64,000 nt of DNA from Ignelater luminosus (GCA_011009095.1 VTPC01007235.1:1-64000); one strand, 5' to 3'. Numbered from the stretch's first letter, positions 34,420 to 47,211 are shown. Made by a program: numbers and translations. Notes: generated by a model from the letters alone, not told the origin.

Positions 34420-37373
34420 TGGTGTCAAAATCTCGGTCGCAAAGGAGCTAAATGTTTTGTGTGCATTAATTATGGACACATTTCAATAAATTGTCCTAAG
34501 AAAGAATGTAAAAACAAGAAAACACGGAATACTGAAGAAGTTAATATAATCAAGGTTGTTCCTAAGAATAGAGTTAGGCTGAAAATTACTAATCTAGGTA
34601 TTGTTGCACTGTTAACCACGGACAATTAGGGAAGACGTATTTAATGAATTTCTACAAGATGTACCTTTAGAAGTAGATTCCACTGTTACTCTGAGAGGAT
34701 TAGGAAACAGCAAAGTGGACACAATTGGGTCTTTTGAGGAAAACGTTGAAGTTGGAGGTGAAGATTTTACGCTTACATTTAGTGTAATACCAAAAAGTGC
34801 TTCAAGCTTCAAAGCCATAATTGGCAGTAACATATTAACTCAAGCTGAGATTTCCATAAGAGATGATGGTATAAGAGACGTGCAGAAGGTTTTCTCATGC
34901 AGATAAGCATAGATGAAGAACAAAAACGAACTCCGGAACTTGAGCTAGGCCATATTAAGGATCCTGCACATGAAGGAGTTATCCAAGATCTAGTTGAAAA
35001 CTGTAAACCTGAGGGGAATAAAACGACTAATATAGAAATGAGGATTGTTTCAAGAACGATGAACCTATCTATCAACATCCACGTAGGTTGTCACCCACAG
35101 AAAAGGTCGAAGTCGAGAAACAGGTTGAGGAATGGCTAGAGAAAGGAATAGTTAGACCTGGTTGTTCAGATTATGCTAGCCCCATTGTACTAATGAAGAA
35201 AAAAATGGAAGCGTCAGAATATGTTGCGATTACAGAAAATTAAGCAGTCATGTCTGGAAGGATCCTTTTCCTTTGCCTTTAATTGGAGCTGTTACAGACA
35301 GATTACAAGGCTTGAAAATTTATAGCACCATAGATCTAAAAAGTGGTTTTTTCCACGTCGCAGTCGAAGAAGATAGCATTAGATATACTTCTTTCGTTAC
35401 GCACCACGGTCAGTTTAAATTTATTATATGTCCGTTTGGACTTTGCAATAGTCCAGCACTTTTTTAAAAATTTATTAATCACATATTCAGGCCTCTTTCA
35501 CTAAAAAATGTCGCCGTACCTTATTTAGATGACATTATTATTCCGAGTAACAGCAAAGAAGGCATAGAATTATTAAATATGGTTTTAAATTTAGCTAAAG
35601 AGTATGGGTTATAGATAAAAGTAGAAAAGTGTCAGTTTTAAAAAGTCGAGTTTTTAAAACTAATTATTGAAGATGGTAAAGTTCAACCTTCATCTACGAA
35701 GACGGTAGTAGTACGAAATTTTCCAGAGCCTACGACATACAAGTAAATGCAAGCATTTCTAGGCTTGACTGGTTATTTAAGAAAGTTCATTCCTATGTAT
35801 TCTTTAGTTGCGAAACCACTTAATGATTTGCTAAAAAAAGGCGCAAATTTTATGTTTGATAAAAATCAGAAACAAGCCTTTCTAAATCTTAAGGAGTTGC
35901 TTATTAGTGAACCTGTTTTATGCATTTATAGCGAGGAAGCCTACACAGAGCTACATACAGACGCAAGCAAATACGGTTACAGTGCCTGTCTACTCCAAAA
36001 AGCAACGGATGATAGAAAATTGCATCCAAACAGACTACTGCCAAAAAAAAATTATAATAGCTAGTAGTTGGAAGTGCTAGCCATCGTACAAGCAGTTAAC
36101 AAATTCCGAGTTTACTTACTTGGATCAAAGTTTGAGATAATCACAGATTGTGCCGGATTTCAGAAAACCATGAGCAAAAAGGATCTAGCCCCGGAAATGA
36201 CTAGATGAGTTTTACTTTTAGGAGAGTACGAATTTGAAATCGAACATTATAAAAGTAGTCGAATGTGTCATGTGGACGCTCTGACCAGAAACCCTACAGT
36301 ATTTTCTATCATGGGTAAAGACGACATGTTACAAAGAATCAAGTTAGCACAGGATAACGATGACCACAAGCTGTGAATAAAATACTAGCTACAGAACCCT
36401 ATAAAAATTATCTTATAAAACATGACATCCTTTACAAATACGAAGATGGAAATGTAGCGCCTCGTTTATACAAATTGAAATAATACGTAAGGCTCATGAC
36501 ACTGGCCATTTTGCAACTAGACAGAAGAAACGGTTGAAAGAGATTTATTTAAATAAAGTTTCTTTAAATACTCTGCACGTTGATCAGCTGCGTCCTCTAC
36601 CGTTTACAAACAAAAACTACCATTACATTTTAGCTATTATAGACGACTTTAGCAAGTTTACTTGGTTATACACAACCAAGTCTACTACTACTAAAGAAGT
36701 GGTAAACTGTCTTGTTAAGCTACAAAAAAGGCTTAGAAACCCAACTCGGGTTATTACAGATAAAGGTACTGCCTTTACGACACAGGAATTCAAAACTTTC
36801 TGCGAGGAACAAGAAATCGAGCATGTCACTATCACTACAGGCGTTCCACGTGGTAATGATAGAAAGGGTCCATAGAACTGTGGTTGCGGTATTAGCTAAA
36901 TTGAGCCTCGAAAATTCTAGAAATCGGTATAAATTTGTAGATCAAATCCAAAGAATTTTGAATTTCACGCATCAACCAAGTGGCGGCAGCACTGTATGAA
37001 TGAAGATGAGGAATAAGGAAGACCTAAGAGTAAAAGAAATAATTGACGCAGAAGTAACAAAAAAAATTTTAGTTACAAAGAGAAAAGTTACGAAAAGATT
37101 GTAAGAGAGGAAAATCTCAAAATGTACAATCTAAGGACACCACCAAAAAAATATAGCAAAGCTGATTTGGTCGCCACTAAGCGAACGCAGTTTGAAGCTG
37201 GGATCAAGCTTCATAGAAACTATTTTAGGCCCTATGAGATTGTGATAACAAAATTAAACGAGAGATACGATGTCGTCAAAGTCGGTGATCATGAGGATCC
37301 ATTGCGTGTCTCGACATGCGCGGAGTATATGAAGCAATGGATAGACAATGCGAGCGACAAGAACAAATAACGA
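34420..37373 (+). mobile_element. Ty3/gypsy-type retrotransposon, plus strand, degenerate
   Basis: Order of domains on plus: zinc knuckle, protease, RT, RNase H, integrase and integrase C-terminus, as in Ty3/gypsy elements (integrase last). The 5' LTR and most of gag are absent. A possible 3' LTR follows at about 37390. Many frameshifts and stops. Confidence 0.88.
34430..37370 (+). pseudogene. gypsy gag-pol remnant
   Basis: Blocks seen in order: CFVCINYGHISINC (CCHC knuckle, about 34454-34495); protease region with GIVALL followed by TTDN where D-T/S-G is expected (about 34600-34626), then IIGSNILTQAEISI; RT from EEWLEKGIVRPGCSDYASP (about 35130) through STIDLKSGFFHVAVEED to the catalytic PYLDDIIIPSN (about 35519-35550); LGLTGYLRKFIP; RNase H TELHTDASKYGYSACLLQ (about 35945); VDALTRNP; zinc-binding HDTGHFATRQKK (about 36497); integrase core Asp in HVDQLRPLP (about 36580), Asp in VITDKGTAFT (about 36750), and Glu in MIERVHRTVV (about 36858, reached by a frameshift); C-terminal chromatin/DNA-binding part ending QWIDNASDKNK-stop at 37370. 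At least six frame breaks; the protease active site is lost. Confidence 0.88.
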
Positions 37374-37389
37374 ATTCGGGTCGAATTCA

Positions 37390-37680
37390 TTGTTAGGGTG
37401 GCCGAGTGTAGGAGTTATCTTTAGTAGTACAGTAAGTTTCCATTTAAGTAAAAGTAAAAAAATCAAGCACATACAAAACCGCTTAGGCACCTACCCTCAC
37501 TACGGCATGGAATGGGGTGGTGTTGCCGGTGCTTAGGTAAGAAGATGGCAGAAGGACGGAAGGGAAAGACGTAGGGAAAAAACGACAAGACGAAAGACGG
37601 TATCCGTTCTACACCTGCCCTAGCGATTTTATGTATAGTTACTTCAATATATTAACTTAACTTAAAATTATGTAGGCCTT
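37390..37680 (+). repeat. Possible 3' LTR of the plus-strand gypsy element
   Basis: Right after the end of integrase and a purine/T-rich patch, the sequence begins TGTTAGGGTGGCCGAGTGTA, a plausible LTR start. No second copy is in the window, so the boundaries rest on position only. Confidence 0.35.
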
Positions 37681-37694
37681 TTAATCACAAAAAA

Positions 37695-37785
37695 ACCGTA
37701 GGCCCTATAATTGATTTAGTAGGATCATTACCTATTTCTAATGATTACATTTATTTAGTTACCACGGTTGATCGTTTTTCTCGGT
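37695..37785 (+). pseudogene. Short integrase fragment of another gypsy element
   Basis: A 29-codon plus-strand frame reads IIDLVGSLPISNDYIYLVTT then VDRFSR, clearly the first catalytic block of a gypsy integrase (Asp in DLVGSLP). It abuts, in opposite orientation, the end of the minus-strand gypsy element at about 37790. It is not part of that element, which has its own version of this block near 38310. Confidence 0.75.
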
Positions 37786-37796
37786 GACTGAGTTAG

Positions 37797-39470
37797 ATTG
37801 GCCACAAACGAATCCGTGTCTATTGGTATTTTTGATTTTGAAAAAAACTCTCTAGGCAATCGTATGGATTTACCATATACCATTTGCACGATAGAGTGGT
37901 TTGCATCTTCACGCACTTCAGATCTTAATTCAAGTCCTATTGTTGGCAATGACATTGTCCAGTTAATGGAACTATGGGACCTAACTGCGGCTGTTATAGT
38001 CCTCTGTAGGCGTTCTATTTTACCGTTTGATTGCGGGTGGTAGACCGTCGCATGCTGTACCTTCACGTCGCAAACCCTGCGAGGCTACGAAATAATTCAG
38101 ACTCAAATTGTCTGTCTTGGTCCGTAATAATTCGAGAAAGCACACCAAATCTAGTGATCCAGTGCTCGTAAAACGTTTTAGTCACGCTTTCAGCTGAGAT
38201 ATCTTTTACTGGCATGACCTCCATTCAACAGGTGTAACGACCGATGACTGTGACACAGCGGGAGTATCCCTCCAAGGGAGGTAATGGTCTAACTATATCA
38301 ATATGTATAACATGAAATCTTTCATCTAGTTCGGGGTACCTGTTAACCTCAGACTTGGTATCTCTATTTATTTAATTTTTCTGATAGGCAATGCAAGCTC
38401 GGGTCTATTTCCTGATATGGTTGTTCATATCAGGCCAAACATACCGAGCAACTACCTGCTTGAGCGTTGCTTTTATGCCAGGATGAACAAGGCCATGGAC
38501 TTGATGAAACATTCGATAACTTGCTGGAATAAATGGGCGAATGTTAGTTGTAGATATATAGCGCCAAAGAAATTTATCACAAGGCAATCTATGTTTCTTG
38601 AAGTCAAGGATAGACTTGTCACTTTGCAAGACGTTTTCCAATTCCGCATCTCCTATTTGCGTATCTGCGACCAAATCATAATTTAGTGCTTTTATTTCAT
38701 GAATCATGGCCAGCGTATCCGCTATGATATTGTCGTGTCTGCTGATGTCAACAATCTTGGTAGAAAATTGGAATATATATTGAAGATGTCTGTGTTGTCT
38801 TGGAAATGCTTTGTTACTTTTCTGTTTGAATGCAAATGTTAGTGATTTATGATATGTCATTATTGTAAAGTCTCTCCCTTCTAATATATGTTTGAAGTGT
38901 CTCACAAAAAGGTACTATAGGGTTTCTGTGCTGTGGTCAGTGTTTTTGAAAAAAATGCTATTGATTTCCAACCATCTCCTTCGTACTGCTGGAATACTGC
39001 TCCTATGGTCAACTCAGATGCACCCGTACTTAAAACTAAGGGGAATCGCGAATCTGGAAAAGTAAGCATCGCCAAAGTTGCATGTAAGCCCAAAACTGAT
39101 TTCAAAATGTTAATACGTAAACCACATTTATTGAGACTATCTAAAACTTGTTGTAAGTGATGCCGATGCTCTGCAAGGGAGGCACACTCTATCAAAATAT
39201 CATCTAAGTAAGGCAATAGAAAGTCCAGTCCATAAAATACTTCGTTCACAAATCGTTGGAGCGTTGACGGGGCATTACGCAAACCAAACCTCATGACATT
39301 AAACTTGTATTAACCAAAAGAAGTTATAATTGCTTCGAAACGTGGGGATTTCAGTGTTGTTTGCAGCATACAACTTATAGGTTTCATCTGAAATTGACTT
39401 CCTTTGGGGGGGGGGGTATTATTGACACCTCTGCTCCACTATCCACTAGAAGCTATTGCTAGTTCGGCTG
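37797..39470 (-). pseudogene. gypsy Pol remnant: protease, partial RT, RNase H, integrase
   Basis: Minus strand: protease block LLVDSGAEVSIIPP (about 39455-39412) interrupted by a run of nine Gs on plus, then YKLYAANNTEIPT; a deletion; RT from MRFGLRNAPSTLQRFVNEVF (39294) with the catalytic PYLDDILIEC (about 39215-39186); RNase H with LVLSTGASE (about 39040) where the family has Asp in place of this Gly; YHKSLTFAF (about 38845); integrase zinc region HQVHGLVHPGIKATL (about 38500), core Asp blocks VIHIDIVRPLPP (about 38310) and IITDQDRQF (about 38130), and Glu block HPQSNGKIERLQRT (about 38040). A stop at about 38235 and frame changes near 38070. The frame after FVANL at about 37797 leaves the element. 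Confidence 0.87.
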
Positions 39471-39479
39471 CTGATTTAA

Positions 39480-40070
39480 GTTTTCCGACTCCCACGTACA
39501 TGGTGGTCGACATTTTCAGGTTTACACTTGTGACCAAAATAAAAATGATAGTAACAAATCTTACCAGTTGGATTATATCTTTTTCTGCTACGACTTTGTG
39601 TAGCGTTGCTATTCTTGTCGTAGGATCTTCCCCTAACTTGCAAAAATGCGATTAGTTTTCTTACCTCTGCTATTTCCGAAGATATATTTTTATCTCGTGT
39701 GTTATTCTGGGCTGCTATCGTATATATTTCTGAGTGGGGGTTTATTTCAGCCATTTCAGGTAGTTTATCCAAATTCTCATCGCTGATGAGACGAATATTT
39801 TTGATATTTTCGGGCATTTTATTAATCCAAACAGTTCTGAGGACTTTTTCTGTTATGTCTTCGCCAGCCAAGGTTTTCATTCGACGTAAGAATTGGCTGG
39901 GGTTTTGTTTCTAAGTTCCAAACCAGTTACGAGTCGCTTGATTCTTTTATCTTCACTCTCTCTGAAAATATTCAAGAGTCTTTCCTTAGCAGCAGAATAT
40001 TTATCGTCTCTTCTCGTTTCCTGCAGCCTGCTGTTCATTTGAATAAGAATTGTTGTCTCCTTGGCTCATT
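39480..40070 (-). pseudogene. gypsy Gag remnant
   Basis: After MSQGDNNSYS at about 40069 and a frameshift, the frame reads RLLNIFRESEDKRIKRLVTG, then the open stretch MKTLAGEDITEKVLRTVWIN (39880), KMPENIKNI, ending near KICYYHFYFGHKCKPENVDH, a histidine/cysteine-rich motif at the place where this insect gypsy group has a modified knuckle. The N-terminal capsid part is missing. Confidence 0.75.
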
Positions 40071-40085
40071 ACTCCGCGCCGGTTA

Positions 40086-42420
40086 ACAAATTTTAATTAT
40101 TAGTTACCTGGTACCTACAGTCTGCATAGGTATGCTTGTAAAGTTTCTATGACGAAAAAGTATAGTTGGGTTGTGAACGGGTTGGAGTCCAAGCCTCCAA
40201 TCGGAGACTTCCTGGGAGAGTATCTCGAAGCTGACGATGGCAGTATAGCCTGAAAATTAGGCCATATGAGCATTTCAATGTTGTGGCTAGACGATGTCTT
40301 GTAGATAGAAGAGAAATTAGATTAGAGAAAGAATTGATCCCTGGGGTACCTCAGCTAGTAGTGTAAAAACCCTTGAGGTTGTTTATCTGTGTTTTTATTA
40401 TCTTTTGATATTTTTATTAAAAAAATATAATTGCAACATGCTATTTTGTTTTGTTGATGAATGATGAAGTTCATTATCATTAAAATGTATGATGTAAAAG
40501 CAATGTTTCGTTATTAGACTTACAATTTGTACAAAATCAGGAAATCTAATAACTTTTGGAAAACAAATTTTGTTATTATAATTAAAGTCATGTGTTTGTG
40601 TTTAGACTTGGCGTTTGACATTAATTATTTCATTATTGCGTTATACTGGATTTATTATTATTAATAAATTTTATTTACACAGAAGATAAACAATAAGCAA
40701 TTACACTGAGATGTAATTATCCCGGCATATAACTTGCTAGAAATGCAAAATTGAAATTAATTTCATTATTATTTTGAATCTGAAAACATTTTATAAGTTT
40801 ATTTGGCTATATTGCGAATCGATTCCAGTTTGTTATCTTTTTAATAATTATAGAGAATTAATAAACAATTATATTATAATTTTAAAAGTTTGATTAGTTA
40901 CAGTGTTTGATTGTAACTTTTACAAATATTTTTATTTCTGCAAATATGGACTCTACAGTCTACATCTGCATATATAATTTCAAAACATTTATATTGTAAT
41001 ATTCAGTACTGCAACATAAATTTTGATCAGAAACCAATACTCTTAAAACTTCCCGTATCACAGTTACAAATCTAAGTCTTAAATCTTTAAATAATGATGA
41101 AAATATCCGCAAGACCTGAATTACTCTTTAAATATTTCAAAAGCGTAGAAGTTTATTTCTGTTTCACGAGTTTATAAAATTGTTTGTTTTAAAACCACAC
41201 GGTTAAAATTCCCACTGCAATACGAACTTATAAAGCGTAAAGCAAAATGCAATTTTATTTGCTGTATAACAGTGCAAATAACATATAACCGATTTTCAAA
41301 CCACCAATACATCATCCAATAGCGCGAAAAGAAGGGAAATCTAGAGACGAAAGCATGTGTTTGGAAATTTGATTTACTTTTGCTATTCCCGGCATCTGCT
41401 ATAGGTAGTATACCGACCGAGTACATAAAATATATTGCCATTTACAGGAGGAATAGATTACTCAAGCATAATCTAATTCCATTAAATTTAATTTATTTCT
41501 CAGACCTCTATACGGTTTCTTACAATTTTCAAATACTACCTTCTCTCCATTTCTGTTTTTGTTTTCTAATCTGATGGGTTTTACAAAGGAATATAAAATA
41601 AGATTTTCGCCAGAAAATTTATTTTTTTCAAGTGTGATCGAATTTAAAGCTAATGCGATAGACATCGGACAAGGATCAGATTCAAAATTGACACATTCTC
41701 CGCTGGGAAAAGACCCAACCACCATCGCTATATTTTACGCGGTCGATTCGATCTCCACAGCTTGACTTGATATGATTTATGCACTCTATAACCTCTTCGA
41801 GAGGTATTTTTAGATAACATATAAAGGCTTAAAAAGAAAACTAGATGTTTTCCTTTTAATCTCCACCGAACCATTTGTTACTAATTTGTTTCGTTCAAAA
41901 CATTCCTTTTTAGATACTAATCGGAATTAATAATTATTACTCTATTAAATATGTACTTCTACTGTAATTGTCTGCTGAACACAAACTAGAAATCTAAGCA
42001 AAGATAAAACAATTTGTGTTATTCCTGAGATGTATGTAAATTTGTGTTCTCTTCTAACAGTTCATTAATGTCTGTTGCGATTTTCCAACTAATTAATTTC
42101 TTGTGCAGTAAGGATTAAGTGTTTAACGACCATGTTGTTAGTTAGTAATGTGAATACAGTACACAGAACATCAATAACGGTGGGAAAACTAAGCATTTTT
42201 TTAATTGGAATCTTCAGTAAATTCAGTTAATCCTTAATTCTTTTAAAAAGTAAGTATGAGAATTTATTTAAGTAGAGAAGGTTTCACAAAACCATTCAGA
42301 AAAACTAGCACAACAAAAAAAGGAAATGGTCGTTATAGATAGGGATGTTAACAGGAACTAGCGGCAAATAAAAAATCAATAGAGCGAGTCTTGGTATAAT
42401 GAGATAAATAAAGGAAGAGA
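40086..42420. other. Region without assigned genes
   Basis: 40086-40380 is GC-richer and could be leader or LTR sequence of the gypsy element to the left; I cannot show a repeat. From 40400 to 42420 the sequence is AT-rich with only short frames. Confidence 0.45.
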
Positions 42421-43382
42421 CCGAAACATGCAAAGAAACTATAAAGCGAATTGTTTTAAACATAGATGAGGAAAGAATCTATTTTAGTCCAAAAAAAGGG
42501 ACGGGTACAATACAAACACGGAAAGAAGTTATAGGCCGTAAAGCGATTAGAATCAAAATACCTAGACAAGTTCTACCAAAAATTCAACTAAATTTATTAG
42601 TAGCATTAATAGTAGAACAGACAATTGAAAAAAATACAGAAATATTTTCCTTCAAATGAAAGACACTTCCGGTGTGAATTTAACTTTTTCGTTCAAGATT
42701 CTGATGTACAGCAAAAATAAAATGTCGACTGTTGCTTCACAAATAAATTTGAAGAAATCAGATGACGTCAGCTGCCTTAATGTCAGTAGATTCGAGAACG
42801 CGACTAACACACTCGATTATCTTATTAGCAATAAATTAGTTTTCGACTTTTATTTTTCTTTTTAAGTACATCTAAACAAATTACCATTGGAACCAGATCA
42901 TTTACAAACAGTGACAGATTTTAAGGAATATTCAAAATTAGAATTAGTAAAAATGGTAGGATGTGGTGGTGCGCTTATTTTTAATATTGAGAGGGCGTTA
43001 AAGGAGCTGCCTCGGGCGCCAGATTTGTTGAAGAGGTTTACTGCTCCGCCTTGTCTTTGGAGGCTTTCAGATAGTGGAGATTCAGAAATCCAGAGGTCGA
43101 ACAGTTGAATGGCTGTAAGGCTTACAGTCAGAATAAAACACACAATTGTAATCAAACAGTATCTATTAAAGACAAGAAGAAGATATATATACAGGCAACA
43201 TATAACCAAGCAAGTTTTTCAAGACAGGCAAAGTATATACACAAAACCTACTATATAACCAGGCAGTGCAACAAGCAGCAGTTACGCAAGGTGCAAATCA
43301 AGCGGGTCAAAATATTAGTGTTACGGTTTGGGTCAAGTGCTCCACAGGAGTAGTTGGTAGGAATAAGAGGCGGAGAGTAGAG
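42420..43382 (+). other. Series of short unassigned open frames
   Basis: Three open stretches follow each other on plus: 42420-42654 (no ATG; reads IYFSPKKGTGTIQTRKEVIG), 42656-42865 and 42887-43108. A further frame at about 43224-43380 reads KVYTQNLLYNQAVQQAAVTQ and ends with a basic tail GRNKRRRVE-stop. I do not recognise any of them. The last, with its beta-strand-like ISVTVWVKC and basic end, could be the C-terminus of a structural protein of a mobile element or virus-derived sequence, but this is a guess. Confidence 0.25.
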
Positions 43383-43849
43383 TAACCCAGCGGCGACGGA
43401 CCGGCGCGACCGCCAACAACGACACCGGGATATTTATTCTTATGGCTTGATCGACGTCGGTAGTCCAACCTTACGGCTTACCCGAATACTTACTACCCAC
43501 AGAATACTCACTGTAGACTGGAGCTGGATGAGTTACTAGGTTGTTTTAAGACCTGCAACGGTTGCAACTGCTTTTAGATGGTCGGGAATTTGCTCTCTCC
43601 CCATACCAGCAACTACATGTAGCGGAGACGCTACAAGTGGGGACGCACTAGTAGGGAAATTGGTGTGCGGCTAGCATCTCTGATGATGCATAATAAAATT
43701 TAATTATATTAATTACAATACAATCTTTAATAAATACAGCGAAGAAATATCTGCTGTTAGCTAAATACATTTTACAAACTCGTTTAAATAAAATATAAAA
43801 TAAACCTGTCAACTTGTGTCAAGAGCCCTGGGAAGCAGCCTCTGCTTGT
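43383..43849. other. GC-rich patch then AT-rich spacer
   Basis: 43383-43690 is GC-rich with no recognised frame; afterwards AT-rich sequence leads into the LINE leader. Confidence 0.4.
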
Positions 43850-46800
43850 TACAAGCCAGGAGAAAGGGCGAGTGAGAGAGGAGTAAAACCTCTATGAAAA
43901 ACCGTGGTTTAGCTGCCCCGGTTGATAGTACCCTTGCTAGGGTACGGCAAAGACCTCAATGACACCAAGGAAGAAGAAAATAAATTTTCAAAATGGAGGA
44001 GCTGACGTAGGAAGCAATCTACTGCCTGTGGTTCCACATGTTAGTGGCGACTGATCTTGTAAAGCTTAGTAATAGAACTTCTGAGTGTAACGGGACTGAA
44101 TTCGCGCTCACAAACTCTTCTCACATTAGTCAACATGGAAACTGCACCTTCCACAACAGAGACTTACCTTAGTGGGTCAAATTTCACGATTGAAAAGCGG
44201 CAAGTGGTGTATCCGGATTCTAAGGAGACCACAGAAGATTGCAAGGAGAAAATTCGAAGTATCCCAAAACCCCGTAAAAACAAAATCAATCCGAAATCAC
44301 TAATTTGGTTAATGGAATTTAATGTAAACTCTCTCTTGAAACTAGGAAACTAAAAATCATCTCAGACAAACCTACCGAACGCCACATCAAAATTATACAA
44401 TTACAAGAATCACCATACACAGATAAACACTCCCTCGATACAGAAGGATACAGGATATATGCACAAGGGAAAGCCAGGAAAACGGGTCGTTCCAAATTGT
44501 CCACAATTCGAAACAGGTTTCATAACACATAAGTCAATACTTGATACAATCACATTTTTTAAGTCTCATTCAGGACGCCCGTCTACTATGACAATAAAAT
44601 CAGCGAATAAAATTTACACTCTAATCAACGGACCGGCATCAACTAACATCACCAACAGAAAAGAACCTAAGAAAACGAAAGCATTCTGGGACCAAATACA
44701 CAACATTCTGCAAACAGTTCTAAGAACCCAAGTCAAAGTTTTCATAGGCGATTTCAACGTGCAAACTGGTAAAGGAAAGCAGTTTAGATACTGGATAGAT
44801 AAACGGCCAGGACAAGCAGACTAAACTCAATAGCATGCAACTCGTCGAATTATGAAAAAATCATGACCTAATTTTTTAAATTGGCATCCTTTAAGAAAAA
44901 GACCTTTAAAGCCAAGACTTGGATCACACTCAACTCACCAATAGGTGAATTTCAGCGCGATCACGTGATGATCTCTTGTCTAAATACTTCCAAAATCATG
45001 AAATTCAAAGTCCCCAAAGGACTCGACCTAAATTCCTATCATTGCCCAATAAAATTGTTCCTAGACATTATTCCAGAAAAGAGACATTTTAAAATAAGAG
45101 CTCCACAATGCAAATGCGACGTTCAAAACATCAAAGGTAATAAACGGAAAGATTAAATTCACAGAATGGCAGCAATTATAGTCTGAACTTTTACAAGCAG
45201 CAGAAAACAGAGCACCACGAACTAAAACGCGCAAACATGCCGTGACGTGACCTGCTTATAGAACTCAAGCAATAAGCGTGGAGAAATTGACTGCGTAATA
45301 AAAACCAAAAGATCTTGCAAGAACTCAAAAAATCAGAAAAACAGTTACAAAATCGATAAGAAAGATATGCAAACAGAATGACAACACGACATTACAAGAC
45401 ATAGAAGACGACTTCAGGAAAAACAATTCACGAACTACTAGAGAACATTTAAAGAAAGACTGACTGATTCCCCACCATTACTCCAGTCCAGAAACGAAGA
45501 AGGAAAAATTGCCCGCAACAATAGTAAAAACTGTGAAATCCTTGCCAAATACTTTGCAAATTGCTCAACTGTGAAAAGCCATTGACTCCATCCAGCGATA
45601 CCCAGATTCAAAACCACCAAGCCTGCACGAAATCAAAGAGATAATCCATTCTTCGAAAAATAACAAGGCATTGGGAGAAGACTAGATCACCGCAGAACTC
45701 TGGAAAAATGCAGAAAAAAACCTTATTATAAAAGTCAAACAGATTCTGGATAAAATTTGGAAAACTGGAAAAATCCCCAACGACTGGAAAACGTTGATCA
45801 TACACTCATTACATAAAAAAGAAAATAAGACAGACCTAAACAACTATCTCGGAATCTCCGTTCTTTTAATCCTTACAAAATTCTTTCCAGAGCCCTTTCC
45901 AACAGTGCGGAACACCAACTTGATCCACAACTCGGCAAATCCAAGGTGGATTCAAAAAAAGACGATCCTGCACAGATCAAATTATAAACCTGAAGAATTC
46001 AATAAAATACTTCCGCAGCACATTTCAAAAAAGCTTATTATTGCATAGACCGAGAATACTTTTTCGAAATACTAGCTAAATTTGAACCAGACCGAAAGAC
46101 AACAAAGCGAATCAAGGAAACACTCACAGAGACAACATCAAAAGTAAAATTTAAAAGTGAACTGAGCAAAGAGTACTCTTTAACTGCATCTTTGGAATAA
46201 TTGTAAGGAAATGGCTTACGACCAAAAATCAAAGGTGAAGAAATAGAGTGTCTTGCCTATGCCGATGACATGGTACTAAGTGCCAAAAACATCCCAGACG
46301 CACAGTAACAACTCGAAATATTGCAAACACAAGCAGCAAAAATCGGTCTGCAGATTTCCTTCAAAAAAACAAAATTTATGACAGACATCAAAACACGACA
46401 CATGAACTTAAAATTGGCAACAAAAATTCCTGTGTTAAAGAATTTAAATACCTCGGTAAATTGATCACCGAAGACTGCATCAAAAAGATGTCCATAGAGT
46501 CAAAACTGCAGAAAATGGAAACCGCGTTTCAATTAACAAAAAGTATCTACAACAAAAAATGCCTCTTCTGAAACTGTAAAATCCGACATTATACAACAGT
46601 GGTCAAACCAGAAGACTTCAGAGACACTCAACTTCCAACACAGAACACTGAAAGAACGATTAGAAATAAAGGAACGCAAAATAATAAGAAAAGTATTAGG
46701 ACCAAGAACCAAGGACGGAATACATTAGCCAAAATCTAACACAGAAATCTACAAACACATATCCAAATCCACAGATGCAATACGCATGCGACGAATCCAG

Positions 46801-46920
46801 TTCAGGAGACACTCGAAAAGGATGGATTCAAACAGGCTAACACGCCAAATTTACTCTTTTCTGAAAAACAAGACTAGTAGATCCGACTGGTACAAACAAA
46901 CAGAAAAAGATCTTACAGCA
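43850..46920 (+). mobile_element. RTE-like LINE, copy 1 (interrupted by hAT at 46921)
   Basis: A leader with a short frame MTPRKKKINFQNGGADVG (43959-44052) is followed by endonuclease and reverse transcriptase remnants on plus. The protein blocks resemble the RTE-type LINEs that are often annotated in insects as craniofacial-development-protein-like. The 3' part is cut by the hAT insertion, beyond which a possible continuation appears at 54514. From 44631 on it is duplicated at 49329. Confidence 0.8.
44135..46560 (+). pseudogene. RTE-like endonuclease-reverse transcriptase, copy 1
   Basis: From METAPSTTETYLSG (44135) the frame runs to FNVNSLLK, shifts to KIIQLQESPYTDKHS (catalytic Gln-Glu region, about 44390), YAQGKARKTGR / GKPGKRVVPNCPQFETGF, then VKVFIGDFNVQTGKG with the GDFN endonuclease motif (about 44736-44776). 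A two-base loss relative to copy 2 near 44814 (GQAD-stop) breaks it. GEFQRDHVMIS holds the late endonuclease Asp-His pair (about 44946). RT parts: NNKALGED, IPNDWKTLIIHSLHKKENK (about 45775), NYLGISVL, and the catalytic CLAYADDMVLSAKN (about 46250-46290). Many stops. The enzyme would nick target DNA and reverse-transcribe its own RNA; this copy cannot. Confidence 0.82.
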
Positions 46921-47211
46921 TAGTTTCTCAACCTTTTAGTATTTGCGACCCAATTTTCAATCACACTTCTCATCGCACCCCCCTACGCCTCATACAATAA
47001 TTTTCACTGAAACCGTGCTGTAATTGTAATATTAGTTTCCATTTAATTTAATTTAATTGTATTTGGACGTTAAAGCTACACTACGACCTTGATAACGAAC
47101 CTTAAAAATTACTTAAAAATTAGTTTTGTAAATCTATTGGAATAAACGTAAGCATATAAAATTTTCTCATTTTTAAAGTGACATTCTGTGAAAGAGTAAA
47201 GGCGAGAAGCG

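Larger units (their letters stand above)
37790..40085 (-). mobile_element. Ty3/gypsy-type retrotransposon, minus strand, internally deleted
   Basis: Minus-strand order: Gag C-terminal part (40080 to about 39480), protease (about 39460-39340), second half of RT (39300-39120), RNase H (about 39100-38700), integrase zinc domain and core (38600-37800). Between protease and RT only about 100 bp remain, so the first half of RT is deleted. No LTRs identified. The composition is less AT-rich than neighbours. It differs in motif detail from the plus-strand gypsy beside it, so they are separate families. Confidence 0.88.
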
